Origin: an uncultured Pelagibacteraceae bacterium
GTDB lineage: Bacteria; Pseudomonadota; Alphaproteobacteria; Pelagibacterales; Pelagibacteraceae
Direction: 5' to 3'
DNA length: 64,000 nucleotides
Assembly (NCBI GenBank): GCA_902568465.1
Contig: CACFQR010000004.1
Location: 21,865 to 85,864, forward strand
Of the stretch, positions 1-9,341 are shown piece after piece. The position numbers and the translations under genes were made by a program. The notes under the pieces are model-generated. The model was given only the letters and a program-made list of their open reading frames with translations. It made no database searches and was not told the origin of the DNA. The first letter of the stretch is position 1. The number at the start of each line of letters is the position of its first letter.

Positions 1-192
1 GATTATCCTACAATTGGGGGGTACCCTAAGATAGCTAACGTTACATCAGTAGATTATGATTTATTAATTCAAAAAACACCTGGGGAAAAAATATTTTTTA
101 GCCCAATTAAGTTGCACGAAGCTGAACAATTGTATAAAGAACATCTCAATAGTATTTCAGAAATCATAAAAAATATTAAAGAGATAAATTGA
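1..192 (+). CDS. PxpC-like biotin-dependent carboxyltransferase, C-terminal end (partial)
   Basis: The frame is open from the first base, so the gene starts upstream of the window; 63 residues are visible. A GGYPKIA stretch at visible residues 6-12, followed by a segment ending in KTPGEKIFF, is the usual ending of the 5-oxoprolinase subunit C / allophanate hydrolase subunit 2 family (KipA/PxpC). In that family the protein works with PxpA and PxpB in ATP-dependent opening of 5-oxoproline to glutamate, but those partners lie outside the window, so the substrate is inferred. The TGA stop overlaps the TTG start of the next gene as TTGA, which suggests co-translation. Confidence 0.7.
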   Translation, partial: DYPTIGGYPKIANVTSVDYDLLIQKTPGEKIFFSPIKLHEAEQLYKEHLNSISEIIKNIKEIN

Positions 193-1061
193 CATTATTA
201 AATAAAATTCCAGGTACAATTCTAGTAATTCTAGGAGCTATATGTTTAAGTTTTGGTGGATTAATCGTTAAATCTTTTGAAGGTGCCAATCTATGGCAAA
301 TTCTTTTTTGGAGACAAATATTTTTTTCAATCATTGTAGCTGTATATTTATTATTTGTTTATAAAAAAAACTTCCTTAAGTCTTTTTATACTTCTGGATT
401 ACCTGGACTTATTGCTGGAATGTTTTTAGGTATCGGATTTTCAGCTTATGTATTTGCTATGTATTATACTACTGTTGCAAATACACTTTTTATTATTTCA
501 ACAGAGACAATTTTTTTAGCGTTATTTGGCTATATTTTTTTAAAAGAAAAAATTAACTTAATAACTTTAATATCAATTATTATGGGTATGTCTGGCGTGC
601 TTCTTATAATTGGGAGTTCTTTATCTATTCAGACCAGTGCTCAATTTTTAGGAAATATAGTTGCATTTATAATGCCAATTTCATTTGCAGTATTAATTGT
701 AGTTGTTAGAAAATATCCAAAAGTTGATATGGTGCCGTCACAATTTATTGCAGGAATTTTTGCTGCTACAATTGGTTTTTTTATTGCTGGTAAATTGTCA
801 ATTTCATCTCATGATTTATTTTTGGGATTTTTGGCAGGAACTTTTCAAATAGGCTTTGGTTTTATAATGATAACGATTGGATCCAGAACTACTCCTGCCG
901 CAGTTGTTGGTGTTTTAATGTTAACCGAAGCAGTATTGGGTCCGTTATGGGCTTGGCTTTTTATTAATGAGATACCACCCTTAAGTGTGATCGTAGGAGG
1001 AAGTATTATTATTTCCGCAATTTTATTTGAGTTTTTTTTAGGTTCAAAAAAAAAAGAATAG
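189..1061 (+). CDS. EamA/DMT-family transporter
   Basis: This 290-residue, very hydrophobic protein has about ten membrane segments and the two-fold EamA repeat typical of drug/metabolite exporters. Conserved cues are the glycine-rich first helix with a following W-Q-I-L-F-W-R-Q stretch, the FLKEK motif ending the first repeat, and a second-repeat end around TEAVLGPLWAWLF. The start is TTG, overlapping the stop of the upstream PxpC-like gene by four bases, so it is probably the last gene of that operon. The substrate cannot be told from sequence. Three more EamA proteins lie further along the window. Confidence 0.85.
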   Translation: MTLLNKIPGTILVILGAICLSFGGLIVKSFEGANLWQILFWRQIFFSIIVAVYLLFVYKKNFLKSFYTSGLPGLIAGMFLGIGFSAYVFAMYYTTVANTLFIISTETIFLALFGYIFLKEKINLITLISIIMGMSGVLLIIGSSLSIQTSAQFLGNIVAFIMPISFAVLIVVVRKYPKVDMVPSQFIAGIFAATIGFFIAGKLSISSHDLFLGFLAGTFQIGFGFIMITIGSRTTPAAVVGVLMLTEAVLGPLWAWLFINEIPPLSVIVGGSIIISAILFEFFLGSKKKE

Positions 1062-1110
1062 CTTTATTCATTTGACATTTATTAATATCTGACACAAACT
1101 AATGATAATA

Positions 1111-1250
1111 ATACGGGAGAGACCAATTTAATTGGCGCCGAAGGAGCAACCACCCCGGAAACTCTCAGGCAAAAGGACCGTACATAATAACTCTGGAAAG
1201 AAGGCTTTGCCTCACCGAAGGAGTAAATCTCTCAGGTACCAGGACAGAGG
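1111..1250 (+). ncRNA. Tandem glycine riboswitch (two aptamers)
   Basis: Two glycine-aptamer cores lie in series just before gcvT. Aptamer 1 spans about 1112-1182: TACGG at 1112-1116 pairs with CCGTA at 1178-1182, enclosing GCCGAAGGAGCAA and ACTCTCAGGCAAAAGGACC. Aptamer 2 spans about 1191-1249: CTCTG at 1191-1195 pairs with CAGAG at 1245-1249, enclosing CACCGAAGGAG and CTCTCAGGTACCAGGAC. A short linker joins them, the cooperative arrangement known for this class. It lies directly before the glycine cleavage genes, so glycine very likely raises their expression. I see no clear U-tract terminator between the aptamer and gcvT, which begins 19 bases later. That favours control of translation initiation, though this is an inference. 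Confidence 0.95.
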
Positions 1251-1268
1251 GGGCTTATAAGAGTTATT

Positions 1269-2363
1269 ATGGAAACACAAAAAACAGCATTATACGAATA
1301 TCATAGAAGTCTCGGAGCAAAGTTTGTTCCGTTTGCTGGCTATGAAATGCCAGTGCAATATTCTTCAGGAATTGTAAATGAACATAAGCTAACCAGAAGC
1401 AGTGCAGGGATGTTTGATGTATCACACATGGGTCAATTATCAATAGAAGGAAGCAAAGAATTAGCAATTGAATTAGAAAAAATTATTCCTATAGATCTTT
1501 CTCAAATAAAACTTAATCAATCTAAATATTCTTTCCTTACCAATGAAGAGGGAGGAATCTACGATGATTTAATTGTAACTAAAGTTGAAAAAGGTTTTAA
1601 TATTATTCTCAATGCTGCATGTAAAAATAACGATTTTAAAATAATTAGTGGTGCACTTAAAAATAAATTTAAAATAACTTTACATAAGAATTTATCACTT
1701 ATTGCTCTGCAAGGGCCAAAATCATCACAAATATTAGAAAAAATAATTAGTGGAGTATCTTCTTTAAAATTTATGAATGGAAATAAATTTTCTTATAATG
1801 GTGAAGATGTTTATATTACTAGATCAGGTTATACAGGAGAAGATGGATTCGAAATTTCTATATCAAATAAATTAGCATTAGATCTTGCTAAAAAATTAAT
1901 ATCACAAAATGTACAACCAATTGGTTTAGGAGCCAGAGACACTTTAAGATTAGAAGCTGGACTTTGTCTTTATGGTCATGACATAAATAAATCTACAAAC
2001 CCGATTGAGGCAAATCTTAAATGGGCAATATCTAAGAGAAGACGAGAAGAAGGTGGATTTGTAGGTTATGAAAAAATTAAATCAGATTTAAATGGAAGTC
2101 TAAGTAGGTTAAGAGTTGGTATTAAACCAGAAGGAAAAATTATAGCGAGAGAAGGAGTTAAAATTTTTTCTGATGATGATAATGAAATTGGATCCATTAC
2201 AAGTGGCACTTTTGGTCCAAGCGTAAACAGACCTATTGCAATGGGTTATGTAAAATTAAATTTTTCGAAACCCGGAACAAAGGTCTTTTTGGAAGTTAGA
2301 GGAAAAAAGCACGAAGCTAAAATATCGGAACTTCCATTTTATAAAAAAAATTATGTGAGGTAA
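1269..2363 (+). CDS. gcvT: Glycine cleavage system T protein (aminomethyltransferase)
   Basis: GcvT releases ammonia from the aminomethyl group carried by lipoyl-GcvH and passes the one-carbon unit to tetrahydrofolate, giving 5,10-methylene-THF. The protein has 364 residues, normal for the family. DVSHMGQ at residues 50-56 and the acidic pair D99-D100 in IYDDLIV (the family's catalytic Asp region) are present. Later come SGYTGEDGFEI and the ARDTLRLEAGL stretch. The ATG lies just after the glycine riboswitch, and gcvH follows after three bases. The three P, T and H genes are consecutive; the shared L protein (lipoamide dehydrogenase) is not in the window. Confidence 0.95.
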   Translation: METQKTALYEYHRSLGAKFVPFAGYEMPVQYSSGIVNEHKLTRSSAGMFDVSHMGQLSIEGSKELAIELEKIIPIDLSQIKLNQSKYSFLTNEEGGIYDDLIVTKVEKGFNIILNAACKNNDFKIISGALKNKFKITLHKNLSLIALQGPKSSQILEKIISGVSSLKFMNGNKFSYNGEDVYITRSGYTGEDGFEISISNKLALDLAKKLISQNVQPIGLGARDTLRLEAGLCLYGHDINKSTNPIEANLKWAISKRRREEGGFVGYEKIKSDLNGSLSRLRVGIKPEGKIIAREGVKIFSDDDNEIGSITSGTFGPSVNRPIAMGYVKLNFSKPGTKVFLEVRGKKHEAKISELPFYKKNYVR

Positions 2364-2366
2364 AAA

Positions 2367-2747
2367 ATGAGTGAAAAAAAATATTCAAAGCAACACGAGT
2401 GGGTAACTATAGAAGGAGATATTGCGACTATCGGTATTACGACACACGCTGCTGAAATGCTAGGAGATGTTGTGTTCGTAGAGTTACCTGAAAAGGGAAA
2501 GAATGTTGAAAAAGAAGGACAGGCGGGAGTAGTAGAGTCTACAAAAGCTGCTAGTGATGTTTACACCCCGATAACTGGAGAAATTACTGATACAAATCAA
2601 TCTATTGTAGATGATCCTGGTGCTGTAAATAAAGATCCAGAGGGCTCAGCTTGGTTTTTCAAAATTAAAATAAAAAATAAATCAGAATTAGATCAATTAA
2701 TGAGTAAAGCTAATTACGATAAGTTTGCAAAGGAGAACCCAAATTAA
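2367..2747 (+). CDS. gcvH: Glycine cleavage system H protein
   Basis: GcvH is the lipoylated shuttle that carries the aminomethyl intermediate from GcvP to GcvT. At 126 residues it has the normal size. The lipoyl lysine is K60 in the canonical [10 protein letters not shown] context, and the N-terminal KYSKQHEW and [12 protein letters not shown] motifs match the family. It follows gcvT by three bases and its stop codon directly abuts the gcvP start, so the three genes are almost certainly one transcript under the upstream riboswitch. Confidence 0.96.
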   Translation: MSEKKYSKQHEWVTIEGDIATIGITTHAAEMLGDVVFVELPEKGKNVEKEGQAGVVESTKAASDVYTPITGEITDTNQSIVDDPGAVNKDPEGSAWFFKIKIKNKSELDQLMSKANYDKFAKENPN

Positions 2748-5615
2748 ATGTTAAAAAACGCCCAAAAAGATTTTATTCAAAGGCATATAGGACCTTCCAA
2801 AGAAGAACAGAAGGTTATGCTTAAAGAATTGGGTTATAATAACTTAGAAGAACTAATTGATAAAACAGTCCCAAAAAAAATTCTTTTAAAAGAAAATCTA
2901 AGTATTGGTGAACCTAATTCAGAGTATAAAGCACTTAGAAAATTAAGAGATATCTCTCAAAAAAATAAAATTTATTCAAGTTTTATTGGAATGGGGTATT
3001 ACGGAAATTATACCCCATATGTAATACTAAGAAATATTTTAGAAAATCCAGGATGGTATACTTCTTATACTCCGTATCAACCAGAAGTGGCTCAAGGAAG
3101 ATTGGAGATGCTTTTAAATTTTCAGCAGATGGTAATTGATTTTACAGGTATGGATATTGCAAATGCATCTCTTTTAGATGAGGGGACAGCAGCAGCCGAA
3201 GCCATGGGTTTAAGTTATAGAATTTGCAAAAAAGATACCAAAAAAGTCTTTGTCTCGAAAAACTGTCACCCTCAAACCATTGATGTGATTAAAACAAGGG
3301 CCGAACCATTAGGTTTAGAAATAACAGTAGGAGATGAAGATAAAGATATTAATGAGAATATTGTTTGTGGGATTATACAATACCCAGGAACTTTAGGAGA
3401 TATAAAGGATCCTAGTGAAGCTATTAGCAAAATACATAAACAAAATGGAAAAGCAGTAATAGTTTGTGATTTATTAGCTCTCGCTAAAATTAAAACACCC
3501 GCCGAATTAGGAGCTGATATAGCTGTGGGGAGCACTCAACGATTTGGAATTCCAATGGGTTACGGAGGACCTCATGCCGCGTTTTTTGCTACTAAAGATG
3601 AGTACAAAAGGTCAATGCCAGGAAGAATAGTGGGTGTTTCAGTGGATAGGCATGGCAACAAAGCTTATAGATTGGCTCTACAAACAAGAGAACAACATAT
3701 AAGAAGAGATAAAGCCACAAGCAATATTTGCACCGCCCAAGCTCTGCTCGCAATAGTTTCAGCTGCCTATGCTGTGTATCATGGTCCAAAAGGAATTAAA
3801 AAAATAGCCGATACTGTTTCACAACTTGCTAAAAGTTTTGCAGATAAAATAAAACAGTCTGGCTATGAACTTTACTCAGATTATTTTTTTGATACCGTTA
3901 CTGTAAAAACACTAGATAAAACAGATAAGATTTATAAAAACGCACTTGATCAACAAATAAACATAAGAAAAGTTAACTCTGAGATGTTGGCTATTTCATT
4001 TGATGAAAGAAAAAATCTTTATAGAGCTAATCAGGTTTTAAAAATTTTTAACTGTTCAGAAACAATTAAGGAAACAACCAAGGAAACAACAAACAAAAGC
4101 TTATCTAATCTGCCAAAAAACTTATTAAGAACCTCAACATATTTAGATCATCCAGTTTTTAACAGTTACCATTCTGAAACCGCAATGCTTAGATATTTAA
4201 AAAAATTAGAGGACTCTGATATTGCATTGAATAGGTCAATGATAGCTTTAGGTTCATGCACGATGAAATTAAATTCAGTTTCTGAAATGATACCTGTAAC
4301 ATGGAAAGAATTTTCACATCCACATCCATATTCTCCTATTGAACAAATGGATGGTTACAGAGAGTTATTCACTGATTTAAAAAATTGGCTAAGAACAATA
4401 ACAGGTTTTTCTGGTGTTTCTTTGCAACCAAATGCTGGAGCTCAAGGAGAATTTGCTGGCTTAATGGTAATTAGAAAGTTTCATGAAAAAAATGGTCAAA
4501 AAAAGAGAAATGTTTGTTTAATACCGAGCTCAGCCCATGGAACTAATCCAGCAAGCGCTCAAATGGCTGGTATGAAAGTTGTAGTTGTTAGTTGTGATGC
4601 GCTTGGTAATGTAGATTATGAAGATTTAAAGAAAAAGGCTGAAGAATATTCAGATACTTTGTCGGCACTAATGGTAACTTATCCATCAACCCATGGGGTT
4701 TTTGAAGAAAAAATAACGGATATTTGTGATTTAGTTCATAAACATGGCGGTCAAGTTTATATGGATGGAGCAAATCTAAATGCATTGGTTGGTATTGCGA
4801 AACCAGGAAATTTTGGTCCTGATGTTTGCCATATTAATTTACACAAAACATTCTGCATACCGCATGGTGGAGGCGGCCCAGGAATGGGTCCTATTGCCTG
4901 TAAAAAACATTTAGAAATTTATTTACCAAGTCATCCAGTAATTGATTGTGGCCCCCCCTCAGGGATAGGTGCAATTTCAGCGGCTCCCTGGGGAAGTTCA
5001 AGCATACTTTCCATATCTTGGATGTATATTAAAATGATGGGATCTGAGGGTTTAAAATTGGCTACGCAAAATGCAATTTTAAATGCTAATTATATAGCAC
5101 ACAAACTTAAAGATCATTTCCCAATCTTGTATAAAGGAAAAAATGGAAATGTAGCTCACGAATGCATAATTGATATTAGAAAAATTAAAAGCGAAACAGG
5201 TGTAACAGAGGAAGATATCGCAAAAAGATTGATCGATTTTGGTTTTCATGCGCCTACAATGTCTTGGCCTGTTCCTGGAACTATAATGATAGAACCAACA
5301 GAAAGTGAAAGTTTGTCAGAAATTAATAGATTTTGTGAAGCCTTTATAAAAATTAAGGAAGAAATTAATAAAGTTAAGAACGGACAATTTGATAAAATTG
5401 ATAATCCATTAAAAAAAGCTCCTCACACACATTTAGAACTAACAGCAAATGAATGGAATCATAAGTATGATAGAGAAACTGCAGCTTATCCTTCTGCGAC
5501 TTTAAAATCTTATAAGTACTGGCCACCAGTTGCTAGAGTAGATAACGTTTATGGAGATAAAAACCTTTTCTGCTCTTGTCCTTCAATGGATGAGTATAAA
5601 GAGACTGCAGCATAA
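2748..5615 (+). CDS. gcvP: Glycine dehydrogenase (decarboxylating), single-chain P protein
   Basis: GcvP is the PLP enzyme that decarboxylates glycine and loads the aminomethyl group onto lipoyl-GcvH. This is the long, fused form (955 residues), not the split GcvPA/GcvPB form. The N-terminal half carries RHIGPS near residues 14-19 and the FIGMGYYGNYTP segment. The C-terminal half carries the PLP lysine near residue 700 in NLHKTFCIPHGGGGPGMG. Glycine made from betaine and sarcosine by enzymes elsewhere in this window would be consumed here. A flavoprotein gene follows after nine bases and could be read through from the same promoter. Confidence 0.97.
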   Translation: MLKNAQKDFIQRHIGPSKEEQKVMLKELGYNNLEELIDKTVPKKILLKENLSIGEPNSEYKALRKLRDISQKNKIYSSFIGMGYYGNYTPYVILRNILENPGWYTSYTPYQPEVAQGRLEMLLNFQQMVIDFTGMDIANASLLDEGTAAAEAMGLSYRICKKDTKKVFVSKNCHPQTIDVIKTRAEPLGLEITVGDEDKDINENIVCGIIQYPGTLGDIKDPSEAISKIHKQNGKAVIVCDLLALAKIKTPAELGADIAVGSTQRFGIPMGYGGPHAAFFATKDEYKRSMPGRIVGVSVDRHGNKAYRLALQTREQHIRRDKATSNICTAQALLAIVSAAYAVYHGPKGIKKIADTVSQLAKSFADKIKQSGYELYSDYFFDTVTVKTLDKTDKIYKNALDQQINIRKVNSEMLAISFDERKNLYRANQVLKIFNCSETIKETTKETTNKSLSNLPKNLLRTSTYLDHPVFNSYHSETAMLRYLKKLEDSDIALNRSMIALGSCTMKLNSVSEMIPVTWKEFSHPHPYSPIEQMDGYRELFTDLKNWLRTITGFSGVSLQPNAGAQGEFAGLMVIRKFHEKNGQKKRNVCLIPSSAHGTNPASAQMAGMKVVVVSCDALGNVDYEDLKKKAEEYSDTLSALMVTYPSTHGVFEEKITDICDLVHKHGGQVYMDGANLNALVGIAKPGNFGPDVCHINLHKTFCIPHGGGGPGMGPIACKKHLEIYLPSHPVIDCGPPSGIGAISAAPWGSSSILSISWMYIKMMGSEGLKLATQNAILNANYIAHKLKDHFPILYKGKNGNVAHECIIDIRKIKSETGVTEEDIAKRLIDFGFHAPTMSWPVPGTIMIEPTESESLSEINRFCEAFIKIKEEINKVKNGQFDKIDNPLKKAPHTHLELTANEWNHKYDRETAAYPSATLKSYKYWPPVARVDNVYGDKNLFCSCPSMDEYKETAA

Positions 5616-5624
5616 AAAAATTAT

Positions 5625-6863
5625 ATGAAAATTGCTGTTATAGGTTCAGGAATTTCTGGGCTAAGCGCTGCCCATTTTTTGTCTAAGAAACATAAAGTTG
5701 ATTTATTTGAAAAAAATGATCATTTTGGCGGACATTCTTATACAGTAGAAGTTCCAGATAATTCTAATAATAAAATTTCAATAGATTTAGGATTTATTGT
5801 GTTTAATAAAATTAACTATCCTAATCTTGTTAAATTATTCGAAAAACTTAAGGTTAATTATGAAAAAAGTAATATGTCTTTTTCAGTTTCAGTAAAAAAT
5901 TCAAATATTGAATATTCTGGCACAGGTATGAAGGGTTTGTTTGCTAATAAATATAATATTTTAAATATAAATTTTTTAAGAATGGTTAAAGATATATTTT
6001 TTTTTTATAACATGGCTGATAAAATGGATAAGCAAAATGTTATCAACCAAACACTTGGTGAATTTTTAAAATCTAAAAATGTTTCAAATTATTTTGTTAA
6101 GTTTCATATAATACCCATGGTTTCAGCAATATGGTCTATGTCAAACGAAGCAGTATATGAAATGCCCATGCCATTATTTATAAATTTTTTTCAAAACCAT
6201 GGTCTTTTCAAAATAAAAAATAGACCACAATGGTATACTGTATCCGGGAGAAGCAAAACTTATGTAAATAAAATTTTAAATACTATTAACGGGGAATATT
6301 TTAAAAACTATAAAATAAAAAAAGTTTTAAGAAACAAAAATGGAATTAGATTATATTATGGTTCTTCTAGTGAGTATTTTGATTACGACAATATAGTTTT
6401 TGCTGTTCATGCAAATGAAGCATTAGAAATGATTAATGAGCCTTCAAATAATGAAAAAGAAATATTAAAAAATTTTCAATATATAAAAAATATTGGATAT
6501 CTTCATAATGATGATCATTTTATGCCAGATAGAAAAAATATTTGGTCCAGTTGGAATTCAATTCTTGATAAAAATGACCCAAAAAGAAATTGTGTCACAT
6601 ATTGGTTGAATAAATTACAGAATTTAAAAACGAAAAAAAATTATTTTTTTACACTAAATCCATTTACTTCTCTAGATCAAAGAAAGATTATTAAAAAAGT
6701 TGAGTTTGCTCACCCCTTGTTTGACAACAAAACAATAAATGCACAAAAGCGTTTGTCAGAAATTCAAGGGGTTAATCATAGTTGGTTTTGTGGGAGTTAT
6801 TTTGGCTATGGATTTCATGAAGATGGCTTAAATTCAGGAATAGATGTTTCAAGCAAATTATGA
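5625..6863 (+). CDS. COG2907-type FAD-dependent oxidase/desaturase-like flavoprotein
   Basis: The 412-residue protein opens with a dinucleotide-binding motif (IGSGISGLSAAHFL from residue 6) and an acidic second strand ending (DLFEKNDHFGGHS), typical of the amine-oxidase-fold flavoproteins of COG2907. Members sit beside DUF1365 and CFA-synthase-like genes in many Proteobacteria, as here, where the next three genes overlap in ATGA fashion. A role in modifying membrane acyl chains is the usual inference. In Rhodobacter sphaeroides a flavoprotein desaturase (UfaD) works with a CFA-like methylase (UfaM) in furan fatty acid synthesis, which this pair may resemble. That link is recalled and not tested. 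Confidence 0.75.
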   Translation: MKIAVIGSGISGLSAAHFLSKKHKVDLFEKNDHFGGHSYTVEVPDNSNNKISIDLGFIVFNKINYPNLVKLFEKLKVNYEKSNMSFSVSVKNSNIEYSGTGMKGLFANKYNILNINFLRMVKDIFFFYNMADKMDKQNVINQTLGEFLKSKNVSNYFVKFHIIPMVSAIWSMSNEAVYEMPMPLFINFFQNHGLFKIKNRPQWYTVSGRSKTYVNKILNTINGEYFKNYKIKKVLRNKNGIRLYYGSSSEYFDYDNIVFAVHANEALEMINEPSNNEKEILKNFQYIKNIGYLHNDDHFMPDRKNIWSSWNSILDKNDPKRNCVTYWLNKLQNLKTKKNYFFTLNPFTSLDQRKIIKKVEFAHPLFDNKTINAQKRLSEIQGVNHSWFCGSYFGYGFHEDGLNSGIDVSSKL

Positions 6864-7633
6864 AATCTTTTAATTCTTGCATATACTCAGGTTTTGTAAC
6901 TCATAGAAGGTTTAAACCTAAAAGAAATTTTTTCAAATATAAAACTTTCTCATTACTAATTGATTTATGTGAAATAGAAAGTTTAGCAAAAGAAGTAAAA
7001 TATTTTTCTTATAATAAATTTAATATCTTAAGTTTTTACGATAAAGACCATGGATTAAGAGATGGTAGCTCCTTAATTAAGTGGGCAAAAAATTTACTTG
7101 CTAAGGCTAACATAAGTACGGGTTCAGGAAAAATTAAATTACTTTGTTATCCTCGTTTTTTTGGATACGTATTTAATCCGCTTAGCATTTTTTATTGTTA
7201 TGACGACAATTTACAGTTAAAGGCAATTCTTTATGAAGTAAAAAATACATTTAATGAGCAACATACCTATGTGTTTTCTGCCACACCAACCTCTAACTTA
7301 ATTTTACATAAGTGTGATAAAAAATTTTATGTATCACCCTTCATGGAAATGAAAACATTTTACAACTTTAGATTGTTAAAACCTGGAAAAATTTTAAATA
7401 TTTTTATAAAACAAGGGGACCGAGAAGGTGTTTTGCTTACCGCATGTCAATTTGGAAAAAAGATAGAAATGAGTAGTAAAAACTTATTGCTTCAATTTTT
7501 TAAACATCCACTTATGTCATTTAAAGTTATATCAGCGATACATTTTGAAGCATTACGATTGTGGCTCAAAGGAGTTAAACATGTTAGGAGAAAAATAAAA
7601 ATTAAAAATAATTTTTCCATAGAAAATAAATGA
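6860..7633 (+). CDS. DUF1365 family protein
   Basis: At 257 residues this matches DUF1365 in length and in its opening pattern (IYSGFVTHRRFKPKRNFFKY), the SLLIDLCEIE segment and the central RFFGYVFNPLSIFYCYD stretch. The biochemical function of the family is not established. Its steady place between a COG2907 flavoprotein and a CFA-synthase-like methyltransferase points to the same lipid-modification pathway. The start overlaps the previous stop by four bases and its own stop overlaps the next start the same way, so the set is very likely translated together. Confidence 0.85.
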   Translation: MKSFNSCIYSGFVTHRRFKPKRNFFKYKTFSLLIDLCEIESLAKEVKYFSYNKFNILSFYDKDHGLRDGSSLIKWAKNLLAKANISTGSGKIKLLCYPRFFGYVFNPLSIFYCYDDNLQLKAILYEVKNTFNEQHTYVFSATPTSNLILHKCDKKFYVSPFMEMKTFYNFRLLKPGKILNIFIKQGDREGVLLTACQFGKKIEMSSKNLLLQFFKHPLMSFKVISAIHFEALRLWLKGVKHVRRKIKIKNNFSIENK

Positions 7634-8817
7634 ACAAAATTTTAAATTATATTTCTGATAGGTTTGTTTTTTGGAATTTAAGAAAAATTTCAAGCGGATA
7701 TCTTATGCTGATAGATTCAAAAGAGAAAAACTATTCTTTTGGCGACAACAAAAGTTCTCTAAAAGCTAAAATTAAAATTAACGACCCAAGCTTCTGTTAC
7801 AATATACTAAGAAAAGGTAGCAGCGGATTAGGAGAAAGTTATATTAAAGGAGAGTTTGAAACAGAAGATTTAACTTCTCTAATAGAATTAAGTGCTAAAA
7901 ATATTAAAACTACTCATAGATTTTCTGGTTTTTTTGAGTTTTCGCTATTGAAAAAATTTTTAAAGAAAAATGTATATAAAAATACAAAAATAAGAAGTCA
8001 AAAAAATATATCTCTACATTACGATTTAGGAAACGATTTTTTTTCAACTTGGTTAGATAAAACACTTACTTACTCTTGTGGAATATTTAATTCATCACAA
8101 GAAACTTTAGAGCAAGCACAAATCAATAAATACAATAGATTAATTGGAATGGTAAAACCAAATAAAGGTGATAAAATTTTAGAAATAGGTTGTGGTTGGG
8201 GAGGTTTTGCTGAACATATAGCAAAAAATTATGACATTAAACTTGATTGCATAACTATTTCAAAGAAACAATTTTCATTCACAAAAGAAAGGATCAGAAG
8301 GCAAGGTTTAAATCATAAAGTTAATGTAAAAATGATGGATTACAGAGATTTAAAAAATAAATATGACATTATAGTTTCTATTGAGATGATAGAAGCTGTA
8401 GGTGAAGAATATTTAAAAAAATATTTTAATATTATAAAAGAAAATTTATCCCCAGGGGGAAGAGGTGCAATTCAAGCTATTATTATTAAAGATGAATTAT
8501 ATAATCGATATAGAACAAGAGAAGATTTTATACAGAAACATATTTTTCCAGGTGGGTTTTTACCTTCTTTTAAATCATTAAACAAACTATCAAATAATTC
8601 GGGTTTAAAAATTGATAGATATCATTTATATGGATCGCATTACTCTAGTACTTTACAAAAATGGAGAGAAAGTTTTTTAAATTCTTGGGATTCTATATCT
8701 AAACAAGGTTTTGATTTAAGTTTTAAAAAAATGTGGGATTTTTACTTTTCTTACTGCGACGCAGGATTTAAGTCAAAAAATATTGATTTAATCCAGTTTT
8801 CACTTTGTAACAAATGA
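7630..8817 (+). CDS. Cyclopropane-fatty-acyl-phospholipid-synthase-like methyltransferase
   Basis: This is a SAM-dependent methyltransferase of the CFA synthase family, 395 residues long. The YDLGNDF motif is at 131-137, YSCGIF near 148-153, and the SAM-binding ILEIGCGWGGF stretch at about 183-193. The enzyme would transfer a methylene or methyl group from SAM to the double bond of an unsaturated phospholipid acyl chain at the membrane. The neighbouring flavoprotein and DUF1365 gene suggest a product beyond a simple cyclopropane, for example a methyl-branched unsaturated or furan fatty acid; this is inference. It overlaps both neighbours by four bases. Confidence 0.88.
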   Translation: MNKILNYISDRFVFWNLRKISSGYLMLIDSKEKNYSFGDNKSSLKAKIKINDPSFCYNILRKGSSGLGESYIKGEFETEDLTSLIELSAKNIKTTHRFSGFFEFSLLKKFLKKNVYKNTKIRSQKNISLHYDLGNDFFSTWLDKTLTYSCGIFNSSQETLEQAQINKYNRLIGMVKPNKGDKILEIGCGWGGFAEHIAKNYDIKLDCITISKKQFSFTKERIRRQGLNHKVNVKMMDYRDLKNKYDIIVSIEMIEAVGEEYLKKYFNIIKENLSPGGRGAIQAIIIKDELYNRYRTREDFIQKHIFPGGFLPSFKSLNKLSNNSGLKIDRYHLYGSHYSSTLQKWRESFLNSWDSISKQGFDLSFKKMWDFYFSYCDAGFKSKNIDLIQFSLCNK

Positions 8818-9341
8818 GAATATTTACTTTATTTATTTTAACTTTATTATTAAATAATTGTTCGGGGCAAAATATGAAACCAATAGATTTTAAAGACCAA
8901 AAACCTAGATTAATTATCGAGGATTATTTATCAGGACACGTTAAAGCTTGGGGGCTTTTACAAAATAGATCTGGTAAAGTTACAAGACAATTTTCGGCTG
9001 ATCTCAATGGCCAATGGGACGGTAAACAATTAATCTTAAATGAAAAATTTAACTGGTCTGATGGCGAAGTTCAAAAAAGACAATGGAAAATAATAAAACT
9101 TGATGAACATAATTACGAAGGCACAGCAGATGATGTGGTTGGCAAAGCAAAAGGGCAGTCTTATGGCCCAGCATTTAAGTTTGAGTACGTTTTGTTAGTT
9201 CCTGTAAAAGGAAAAGAAATAAAAATCACATTTGATGATTGGATCTTCAAACAAGATGATAAGGTTGCAATTAACAGAGCTGTTATGACTAAGTTTGGAA
9301 TAAAAGTTGCAGAGTTAACTGTATTTTTTCAAAAAGATTAA
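8814..9341 (+). CDS. DUF3833 family protein, possible lipoprotein
   Basis: The 175-residue protein begins with a short hydrophobic stretch (IFTLFILTLLLNNC) and a cysteine at residue 16 that could be a lipid attachment site, though the residues before it are a weak lipobox. The rest fits DUF3833 (LIIEDYLSGHVKAWGLLQ, and a W-K-I-I-x-L-D segment), a family of unknown function often beside CFA-like methyltransferases. It is the last gene of the four-gene overlapping cluster. Its stop overlaps the stop of the SDR gene on the other strand (9338-9341), so the two genes end head-on with no spacer. Confidence 0.72.
   Translation: MRIFTLFILTLLLNNCSGQNMKPIDFKDQKPRLIIEDYLSGHVKAWGLLQNRSGKVTRQFSADLNGQWDGKQLILNEKFNWSDGEVQKRQWKIIKLDEHNYEGTADDVVGKAKGQSYGPAFKFEYVLLVPVKGKEIKITFDDWIFKQDDKVAINRAVMTKFGIKVAELTVFFQKD

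Noticed and set aside
1072..1109. Promoter for the gcv riboswitch using TTGACA at 1072-1077
   Set aside because: No convincing -10 box lies 16-18 bases downstream; GATAAT at 1104 is too far, so I did not list it as a feature.
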